DNA from: Micavibrio sp.
GTDB lineage: Bacteria; Pseudomonadota; Alphaproteobacteria; Micavibrionales; Micavibrionaceae
Reading direction: 5' to 3'
DNA: 12,187 nt
NCBI GenBank assembly: GCA_030824805.1
Contig: JAPJRC010000063.1
Span: 1-12,187, forward strand
Shown: positions 6,902 through 12,187 of the stretch, in pieces
Layout of the letters: each line of letters starts with the position of its first letter
Numbering within the stretch: the first letter of the stretch is position 1
The notes under the pieces: model-generated
What the model was told of the DNA's origin: nothing
The model's database searches: none
What the model saw: the letters and a program-made list of their open reading frames with translations, nothing else
Made by a program: the position numbers and the translations under genes

Positions 6902-7600
6902 ATGAACGCTGTTTCTCCGTTTAAACGCGCTGCCGATCTTTTCTCTCGTATCACGCCAGAAGACCGCATCCGCGATGCGCATGAACGCCATGGCGACGGG
7001 CTTATCGTTTCGACATCATTCGGCGCACAGGCGGCTGTGATGCTGCACAAGGCAAAGCTGGTCGTGCCGGATATCAAAGTCGTTTTCGTCGATACGGGCT
7101 ATCTGTTTCCCGAGACATATCAATTTGCCGAAGAATTGACGAAAACGCTCGATCTCGATCTTCACACATATCGCCCGTTGCGCACGGCCGCGCAGCAGGA
7201 AGCGCTGCACGGCAAACGCTGGGAGGGTAGCGAAGAAGACAAGCACGCCTACAATCTCGAGAACAAGGTAGAGCCGATGAACCGCGCGGTGAAAGAACTC
7301 GGTGTTACGGGGTGGTTATCCGGTTTGCGCCGTGATCAAAGCAAGCGCCGTGCGGCCTTGGATTTCGAAGAACAACAAGGCGCAGTGACCAAGTTTTATC
7401 CGATCCTCGATATGACCAGCCGTGACGTTTATTACTATCTGAAGGAAAACGGTTTGCCCAACCATCCGCTGGTCGAACTCGGATACACCTCAATCGGCGA
7501 TGTGCACAGCACGAAACTCGGTGAACAGCGCGGCGAGTGCGGCCTGCATGATGCAAATGCTGCGCATCGTCCCGACGATGGTTTGAATTACGTGATTTAA
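6902..7600 (+). CDS. cysH: Phosphoadenylyl-sulfate (PAPS) reductase, thioredoxin-dependent
   Basis: The 232-residue cytoplasmic enzyme reduces 3'-phosphoadenylyl sulfate to sulfite in assimilatory sulfate reduction. Visible motifs are the PP-loop-like STSFGAQAAV (37-46), DTGYLFPET (64-72), NKVEPMNRA (121-129), SGLRRDQS (140-147), GYTSIGDVHST (194-204) and the C-terminal ECGLH (212-216) with catalytic Cys213. That is the only cysteine in the protein, so the paired Cys ligands of [4Fe-4S] APS reductases are absent, pointing to the PAPS type. The segment between HST and ECGLH is shorter than in E. coli CysH as I recall it. The start has AAGGAA (6890-6895) at 6 bases. Its stop overlaps that of the convergent 46-residue gene as TTAA, with no terminator between. 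Other sulfate-assimilation genes are not in the window. Confidence 0.95.
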   Translation: MNAVSPFKRAADLFSRITPEDRIRDAHERHGDGLIVSTSFGAQAAVMLHKAKLVVPDIKVVFVDTGYLFPETYQFAEELTKTLDLDLHTYRPLRTAAQQEALHGKRWEGSEEDKHAYNLENKVEPMNRAVKELGVTGWLSGLRRDQSKRRAALDFEEQQGAVTKFYPILDMTSRDVYYYLKENGLPNHPLVELGYTSIGDVHSTKLGEQRGECGLHDANAAHRPDDGLNYVI

Positions 7601-7737
7601 AAATCCACGCACTTGCCGCCTATTTCCCAATCGCCATAGCGCACGGGGTCCAGCCCGCCGCGCCCGCCGATTTCCTTTGGCTGGTCTTTGGGTTGTTCGG
7701 GTTTTTGCTGCGGGTTTTTCTCGTCTTTTTCGTTCAT
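7597..7737 (-). CDS. DUF1674 / succinate dehydrogenase assembly factor 4-like small protein
   Basis: The 46-residue minus-strand frame has a charged Gln/Pro/Lys-rich N-terminal half and a C-terminal half reading EIGGRGGLDP then VRYGDWEIGG and ending in VDF. The RYGDWE core (33-38) with a preceding Gly/Pro turn and a terminal DF is the hallmark of DUF1674, the family of eukaryotic SDHAF4. SDHAF4 binds flavinated SdhA and protects it during complex II assembly; a like role here is inference. It is shorter at the N-terminus than the usual 60-100 residues. The next upstream in-frame codons contain no start before a TGA. No good Shine-Dalgarno is visible. A 9-codon frame (7734-7763, minus) overlaps its start as ATGA. 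It overlaps the cysH stop by 4 bases. I recall DUF1674 genes near rsmB in alphaproteobacteria. Confidence 0.85.
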   Translation of the reverse strand: MNEKDEKNPQQKPEQPKDQPKEIGGRGGLDPVRYGDWEIGGKCVDF

Positions 7738-7784
7738 ACGCTTACAATAAAGAAACTTTTCATCCTGTCAGCCGTTTTTTAACC

Positions 7785-8024
7785 ATGTCCGAGCAAAAAA
7801 AGCCCCGCGCCAAAACCAAGGAAACGCACAAAAAATCCCCGAAATCTTCGGGGAAGAAAGCGCCATGGGAAAAGGAAAATCCCAATAAATCCAAGGCGTC
7901 TAAAAAGAAACTGACACCCGATCAAAAAGAAGAGGCGAAGGCCCGTGCAGAAAAAGCTGGACGGCCATACCCCAATCTGGTTGACAATATGGCGGTAGCC
8001 AGAAAATCGGCCGGACGCAAATAG
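7785..8024 (+). CDS. Small Lys-rich hypothetical protein
   Basis: The 79-residue product has a highly basic, probably disordered N-terminal 50 residues (many KK, KS, KP pairs) and a tidier C-terminal part with GRPYPNLVDNMAVARK. The frame is open from 7677, but that would overlap the opposite-strand DUF1674-like gene. The ATG at 7785 starts the Lys-rich coding-like part, so I use it. No Shine-Dalgarno is visible before it. The net charge suggests nucleic-acid or ribosome binding, but no family is recognised with confidence. I have an uncertain memory of the PYPNLVDN segment in other short alphaproteobacterial proteins. It is only 47 bases from the divergent DUF1674-like start and 32 bases before the chorismate mutase gene, so co-transcription with the latter is possible. 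Confidence 0.7.
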   Translation: MSEQKKPRAKTKETHKKSPKSSGKKAPWEKENPNKSKASKKKLTPDQKEEAKARAEKAGRPYPNLVDNMAVARKSAGRK

Positions 8025-8056
8025 TCCCGGGCCGGAAGAACGCCAAGGACATTTAA

Positions 8057-8338
8057 ATGGAAGCCCTTAAGGACCAACGCGCGCGGATAGACGCGCTGGA
8101 TGACAAGATCGTTGATCTGCTTGCCGAGCGCATGGACATCGTCCGTGAAGTCGGCGTTATCAAAGCCAGAAACAAGATTGCGCTTATGCAGACGGACCGT
8201 ATCAACGAAGTGCGCGAACGCAATGCGCAGCGTGCTGCGAAAAAAGGCCTGAACCCTGAACTCGTTCGTCGTATTTACAACGATATCATGGATGAAGCCC
8301 ACCAAATGGAACAGCTTATTATTTCCTCATCCTCATGA
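8057..8338 (+). CDS. Monofunctional AroQ-class chorismate mutase
   Basis: The 93-residue all-helical protein should convert chorismate to prephenate for Phe/Tyr synthesis in the cytoplasm. It aligns by eye with the mutase domain of E. coli PheA: Arg8, Arg25 (LLAER), Lys36 (EVGVIK) and Gln86 match Arg11, Arg28, Lys39 and Gln88. The positions of Asp48 and Glu52 appear to be Gln45 and Ile49, an odd change of active-site acidic residues; isochorismate pyruvate lyase (PchB) shares part of this pattern and is an alternative. No prephenate dehydratase or dehydrogenase domain is attached. The Shine-Dalgarno AAGGA (8045-8049) is 7 bases before ATG. The stop overlaps the rsmB start as ATGA, so the two are probably translationally coupled. 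Confidence 0.88.
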   Translation: MEALKDQRARIDALDDKIVDLLAERMDIVREVGVIKARNKIALMQTDRINEVRERNAQRAAKKGLNPELVRRIYNDIMDEAHQMEQLIISSSS

Positions 8339-9672
8339 CCGCCCAGGCCGATATGCTCGACGATCTGGGAGGCGATGGCATCGCCGCCCGTCTTACCGCT
8401 TTGAAGATGCTGGAGCAGATTCTGGGCCGCAAGGTCATGCTCGATGCCGTGCTTGAACGCGAGAAAAGCTTCCTCGATCTGGATTCCCGCGACCGCGCAT
8501 TCGTCCGTATGATGGTTTCCACCGTTCTGCGCCGCAAGGGTCAGATGGACGACTTGATTGGCAGAGCAATCAATAAGGGCGATCTTCCCCGTCCCGAGAA
8601 GTTGAAATGGATTCTGTATCTTGGTATCGCCCAGATTCTGTTCATGGATGTTGCGGACCATGCGGCGGTCGATACTTCCGTTACGCTTGCCGCACAGGAA
8701 GGCATGGAAGGCAAGAAGGGTTTCGTAAACGCAATTCTTCGCCGTGTGGTCGGGGAAGGGCGTGAATGGCTTGGCAAACAGGATGTTGCCGCGCTGAATG
8801 TTCCAGAATGGCTCTACCATCAATGGATCAATGATTACGGATCCGTGCGCGCAAAAGACATAGCGCTCGCAAGCCTGGAAGAGGCCCATCTCGATATCAC
8901 CGTCAAAAACAAGGACGCGGCAAAAGAGTGGGCGTTGAAGCTTGCGACCACAGTGCTTCCCACGGGTTCGCTTCGCCGTCCTTCCGGCGGCCATGTCGCA
9001 GACCTTGCGGGTTTTGAAGACGGGGAGTGGTGGGTGCAGGATGCCTCTTCCGCGCTGCCGGTCAAGCTTATGGGCGAAGTCAGGGATGCGCGCGTGCTCG
9101 ATTTGTGCGCAGCGCCCGGCGGTAAAACCGCGCAGCTGGCGGCAAACGGCGCGAAGGTTACAGCGCTTGATCGTTCCGCCGCCCGCATGGCAACCCTCAA
9201 TGACAATATCAAACGTCTTGGCCTTTCCGAAAACGTGCAGACGATCATCGAAGACGGCTCCGTATGGAAGCCAAAAGATAAATTCCAGTTCGTTCTGCTG
9301 GATGCGCCCTGTTCCGCGACCGGTACGATACGACGCCACCCCGATCTGCTTTCTTTGAAAACGCCCAAGGACCAGGAAGGTTTGATGAGCATCCAGCAGC
9401 GCTTGCTCGCAAACACGGTCGATCTTCTGGAGACAGGCGGCATACTCGTTTACTGCACCTGTTCGCTGCAAAAAGACGAGGGCGAGCGGCAGGTGGACCG
9501 TTTCCTGAAAGAAAATCCTGGTTTTCGCCGCGTGCCGGTGCGCAAAGAGGAATTCGGCGGGTTGGATGGCCTGGTAAATTCCGAGGGCGATGTGCGCATT
9601 TTGCCGCAGTCGCTGAAAGAAAGCGGCGGCATGGACGGCTTTTTCATATCCCGCCTGCGCAAGGTCGCTTAG
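8335..9672 (+). CDS. rsmB: 16S rRNA (cytosine-C5)-methyltransferase RsmB
   Basis: The 445-residue protein methylates a cytosine of 16S rRNA (C967 in E. coli) using S-adenosylmethionine. An N-terminal NusB-like helical RNA-binding domain (about 14-140, with SRDRAFVRMMVSTVLRRKGQ and a GFVNAILRR end) is followed by the RsmF/NOL1 methyltransferase fold: QDASSALP (235-242), SAM motif LDLCAAPGGKT (255-265), DAPCSATG (323-330) and YCTCSL (373-378). Cys376 should be the nucleophile and Cys326 the release residue. The C-terminus ends in the usual GMDGFFISRL. Length fits the family. The start ATG lies in an ATGA overlap with the chorismate mutase stop, with no independent Shine-Dalgarno, implying coupling. 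Confidence 0.96.
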   Translation: MTAQADMLDDLGGDGIAARLTALKMLEQILGRKVMLDAVLEREKSFLDLDSRDRAFVRMMVSTVLRRKGQMDDLIGRAINKGDLPRPEKLKWILYLGIAQILFMDVADHAAVDTSVTLAAQEGMEGKKGFVNAILRRVVGEGREWLGKQDVAALNVPEWLYHQWINDYGSVRAKDIALASLEEAHLDITVKNKDAAKEWALKLATTVLPTGSLRRPSGGHVADLAGFEDGEWWVQDASSALPVKLMGEVRDARVLDLCAAPGGKTAQLAANGAKVTALDRSAARMATLNDNIKRLGLSENVQTIIEDGSVWKPKDKFQFVLLDAPCSATGTIRRHPDLLSLKTPKDQEGLMSIQQRLLANTVDLLETGGILVYCTCSLQKDEGERQVDRFLKENPGFRRVPVRKEEFGGLDGLVNSEGDVRILPQSLKESGGMDGFFISRLRKVA

Positions 9673-9702
9673 AAAAATTATCAAAAAGATTCGGCGTAAC
9701 CG

Positions 9703-9731
9703 TTGCCCTGTGGAAAACACACGGGTAAACT
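9703..9731 (+). promoter_or_regulatory. Putative sigma-70 promoter for rpe
   Basis: TTGCCC (9703-9708) and TAAACT (9726-9731) are spaced by exactly 17 bases, each matching four of six consensus positions. Initiation would fall near 9738, about 50 bases before the rpe ATG. This is the best promoter-like pair in the 116-base rsmB-rpe gap, which also holds no evident terminator. Confidence 0.4.
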
Positions 9732-9788
9732 ATTGATTCGAAGGTTCCTTTCACCACCCCCTTGATTCAAAAGTTTCAAAATACCGTC

Positions 9789-10445
9789 ATGACCCGCAAC
9801 GTCAGAATAGCGCCATCGATTCTATCGTCCGATTTTTCAAAACTCGGGGAGGAAATCTCGGCTCTCGACGCCGCAGGCGCGGATTACATCCACATTGATT
9901 CGATGGATGGCCATTTCGTGCCGAACATCACATTTGGTCCGCCGATCATCAAAAACGCGCGCAAGGCATCGCCGAAAGTGTTCGACGCGCACCTGATGAT
10001 CGCACCTGCCGATCCTTATCTGCAGGCTTATGCCGATGCGGGTTGCGATATCATCACCATCCATGCCGAGGCAGGCCCACATTGGCACAGATCGCTGCAG
10101 GCCATCCGTGCAATGGGTAAGAAATCCGGGCTCGCGCTGAATCCTGCAACACCGACATCGGTGCTGGACCATGTGATGGACCTTGTTGATCTGGTGCTGG
10201 TGATGACCGTAAACCCCGGATTTGGCGGCCAGGCTTTCATACCGTTGATGGACAAGATCGCCGATGTGCGCAAACGCATCGACGCCACGGGCCGCGCGAT
10301 CGATCTCGAAGTCGATGGCGGTATCACGCCGGAAACCGCGCCACAGGTTATCAGGGCGGGCGCGGATGTTCTCGTCGCCGGCACGGCTGTGTTTAAAGGC
10401 GGCCCATCCACCTATGCCGCCGCTATCAAGGCTTTGCGAGGATAA
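9789..10445 (+). CDS. rpe: Ribulose-phosphate 3-epimerase
   Basis: The 218-residue TIM-barrel enzyme interconverts ribulose 5-phosphate and xylulose 5-phosphate in the pentose-phosphate pathway. Visible are IAPSILSSDF (7-16), the metal-binding HIDSMDGHFVPN (35-46, His35 and Asp37), HLMI (68-71, His68), MTVNPGFGGQ (139-148), the catalytic Asp176 in EVDGGI and the phosphate-binding AGTAVF (197-202). The frame is open from a TTG at 9762, which would add nine atypical residues. ATG 9789 puts the conserved IAPSIL at the usual distance from the N-terminus, though neither start has a good Shine-Dalgarno. The next gene follows after 7 bases, so both are likely co-transcribed. Confidence 0.96.
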   Translation: MTRNVRIAPSILSSDFSKLGEEISALDAAGADYIHIDSMDGHFVPNITFGPPIIKNARKASPKVFDAHLMIAPADPYLQAYADAGCDIITIHAEAGPHWHRSLQAIRAMGKKSGLALNPATPTSVLDHVMDLVDLVLVMTVNPGFGGQAFIPLMDKIADVRKRIDATGRAIDLEVDGGITPETAPQVIRAGADVLVAGTAVFKGGPSTYAAAIKALRG

Positions 10446-10452
10446 TTTTTCC

Positions 10453-12096
10453 ATGAGCCTGTTTACGACGATCAACAAATCTTTCCGCAAAGGCGTTCAC
10501 ACCATCGCCTGCAGCAAGATTGTCGATCGCTGGAAACTGGCTGGCTGCGTCCCTGAAAAACTCATTCTTTCACCAACCGACGTCTGGAAAGGCTCCGCCG
10601 ATCGGGCACGTTGGCTCATCCATGGCGGCATCTTTACGCTCGAGGGTGACCAGCTGGAGCTGCACAACGCCAACTGGGAACCGGATGGCGTGGATGACAC
10701 ATGGATCAAACATATCCATTCGTTCGAATGGCTGCGCGATCTTAAATCGCTTGGCGGGTACAAAGGCCGTATGGCGGCGCGGGCAATGCTGGATAACTGG
10801 ATATGCCAATATCCGCATTACAACGATGTGACATGGCGCGCCGACATCATGGGCGCGCGCGTAGCGAACTGGCTTTCTTCCTTTACCTTTTTCGGTGAAA
10901 GCGCGAACGAAGAATTTCAGGAGCAATTTTATCTCTCGCTGGCACGTCAGGTACGCCATCTCTCGCGCACGGTTCCGGGCAATCTGTCCGGCATCCCGCT
11001 GCTGCAGGCTATCAAAGGTCTGGCCTATGCCGGCCTTGCGTTAGAGGGACGTGAGCAGCTTCTGGAACAGGCGCTTAACCTGCTGCACAAGGAAATCGGC
11101 AGACAGATCTTATCCGACGGCGGTCATGTATCGCGCAGCCCGCAGCAATTGCTGGAAGCGATTATCATACTTATCGATATACGCATGGCGTTGCGTCAGG
11201 GCGGCTATCCATGCCCTGAAAAAATTCTGCACGCGCTGGATCGTGCCGTGCCCGCCTTGCGTTTTTTCCGTCATGCCGACCGCAAGTTTGCACTCTTCAA
11301 CGGCTGTCAGGAAGGCCACGAAGATCTGGTAAAGCAGGTTATGCTGCAATCCGGTTCCCGTGCCCGCACGCTGAATTCCCTGCCGCACACGGGCTATGAA
11401 CGCATGGCTGTGGGCCGCGGCCTCATCATGATGGACACAGGCAAGGCGCCGAAATGGCCGCACGATAAAACATCGCATGCCGCGCCGCTGGCTTTCGAAA
11501 TGTCTTATGGGCGCGAACGTATCATCGTCAATTGCGGTGCGCACCCGACCAATCCGGATTGGCAGGACACGCTGCGCTTCACCGCCGCACACACAACGCT
11601 GACCATCGATGACCGCAACGCGTATGAAATTCACAAGGACGGCTCCTTGTCCCGCAAGGCGAAGAAAGTATCGCTGAACCGCGAAGACCATATTGGCGCG
11701 GTATTGCTGGATTGCAGCCATGACGGCTATGTGCCGATCAACGGCATCACCCACCGTCGCCGCCTGTATTACGCCGATCAGGGCAACGACCTGCGCGGCG
11801 AAGACACGCTCGCCTGTACGACAGGGCTTACAAAGCCGCACGATATTACGCTGCGTTTCCACCTGCATCCAAAAGTCAGCGTTTCTCTGGTAAAGGACAA
11901 TGAAGAAGCCATCCTTGCGCTGCCCGGCGGCACGGGCTGGCGCTTCACCGCCTCTGGCGCGCCGCTATCGCTGGAAGATTCCATTTATCTCGGTGAAGGC
12001 ATTCGTCCGCGCAAATCCAAGCAATTGGTCATCACAGCCAAGATGGATACCGACAACCTGCAGGTTAAATGGGCGTTGCAAAGAGAACTGCTTTAG
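10453..12096 (+). CDS. Heparinase II/III-family protein
   Basis: The 547-residue protein has a helical N-terminal half (about 40-300, containing SDGGHVSRSP at 221-230) and a C-terminal beta-sandwich of the heparinase II/III-like type (about 315-525). The latter shows GRERIIVNCGAHP, LRFTAAHTTLTIDD, HDGY and ITHRRRLYYADQGNDLRGED. Family members include polysaccharide lyases, but this chromosomal alphaproteobacterial branch has no known substrate as far as I recall. There is no signal peptide or lipobox, so it is probably cytoplasmic, which is odd for a lyase of external polysaccharides. The start ATG at 10453 has GAGGA (10438-10442) 10 bases upstream, overlapping the rpe stop. The longer frame from 10264 runs through rpe and is rejected. 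The gene is likely in one operon with rpe. Confidence 0.88.
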   Translation: MSLFTTINKSFRKGVHTIACSKIVDRWKLAGCVPEKLILSPTDVWKGSADRARWLIHGGIFTLEGDQLELHNANWEPDGVDDTWIKHIHSFEWLRDLKSLGGYKGRMAARAMLDNWICQYPHYNDVTWRADIMGARVANWLSSFTFFGESANEEFQEQFYLSLARQVRHLSRTVPGNLSGIPLLQAIKGLAYAGLALEGREQLLEQALNLLHKEIGRQILSDGGHVSRSPQQLLEAIIILIDIRMALRQGGYPCPEKILHALDRAVPALRFFRHADRKFALFNGCQEGHEDLVKQVMLQSGSRARTLNSLPHTGYERMAVGRGLIMMDTGKAPKWPHDKTSHAAPLAFEMSYGRERIIVNCGAHPTNPDWQDTLRFTAAHTTLTIDDRNAYEIHKDGSLSRKAKKVSLNREDHIGAVLLDCSHDGYVPINGITHRRRLYYADQGNDLRGEDTLACTTGLTKPHDITLRFHLHPKVSVSLVKDNEEAILALPGGTGWRFTASGAPLSLEDSIYLGEGIRPRKSKQLVITAKMDTDNLQVKWALQRELL

Positions 12097-12129
12097 TTAT
12101 AGCTTACGTTAAACTAAGGGAGATACCGA

Positions 12130-12187
12130 ATGCGCGATGGTATTAATAGTTTAATACAATTAAATCCAAATATTTTTGTTTTAATTG
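12130..12187 (+). CDS. Start of an AT-rich unrecognised gene (partial)
   Basis: An ATG at 12130 follows AGGGAG (12117-12122) at 7 bases, among the strongest ribosome sites in the window. Nineteen codons are visible before the window ends, starting MRDGINSLIQ. Codons are AT-ending (TTA, ATA, AAT, ATT), unlike every other gene here, suggesting a different origin. It does not resemble the N-terminus of PurH, which I recall often follows the heparinase-family gene in alphaproteobacteria. Family not recognisable from so little. Confidence 0.6.
   Translation, partial: MRDGINSLIQLNPNIFVLI

Noticed and set aside
7734..7763. Nine-codon minus-strand frame overlapping the SDHAF4-like start
   Set aside because: The ATGA overlap is suggestive of a leader peptide, but there is no Shine-Dalgarno before it and the length gives no statistical support.

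Overview
The window looks like chromosomal DNA of a moderate-GC alphaproteobacterium. The evidence is a DUF1674/SDHAF4-type small protein, a monofunctional AroQ-class chorismate mutase translationally coupled to rsmB, and an rpe gene followed by a cytoplasmic heparinase II/III-family gene; I recall DUF1674, rsmB and heparinase genes lying close together in many alphaproteobacteria. Codon use is even across most of the window. I cannot place it at genus level. An uncultured or Micavibrio-like lineage is possible, but that is a guess.

Layout. Positions 1-113 hold the 3' end of an unrecognised gene. Next comes a DEAD-box RNA helicase (357-2363, +) with a roughly 300-residue Lys/Arg/Phe/Gly-rich repetitive tail, closed by an intrinsic terminator. 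Two tandem paralogous VOC-fold (glyoxalase/bleomycin-resistance-like) genes follow (2495-2872 and 2984-3367, +), each with its own Shine-Dalgarno sequence and terminator. The second terminator is shared with the convergent typA/bipA GTPase gene (3407-5254, -). Upstream of typA on the same strand is an MFS transporter gene (5459-6685, -).

The MFS gene is divergent from cysH (6902-7600, +), a thioredoxin-type PAPS reductase. The divergent region contains a perfect 15-bp interrupted palindrome and a leader hairpin. The cysH stop codon overlaps the stop of a 46-residue minus-strand gene for a DUF1674/SDHAF4-like protein (7597-7737), which is easy to overlook because of its size. A 79-residue Lys-rich protein (7785-8024, +) comes next.

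The right-hand third is a plus-strand series: chorismate mutase (8057-8338), rsmB (8335-9672, ATGA overlap), rpe (9789-10445, preceded by a plausible sigma-70 promoter) and a heparinase II/III-family gene (10453-12096, ribosome site overlapping the rpe stop). The last 58 bases begin an AT-rich gene with a strong Shine-Dalgarno sequence (12130 onward). Its composition differs from everything before it.

Most genes are housekeeping: RNA remodelling, ribosome-associated GTPase, rRNA methylation, sulfate assimilation, aromatic amino-acid and pentose-phosphate metabolism. I see no CRISPR array, transposase, tRNA or rRNA, and no clear new multi-gene system. The points most worth a second look are the small SDHAF4-like gene, the helicase tail, the chorismate mutase active-site substitutions, the palindrome upstream of cysH and the compositional break at the right edge.
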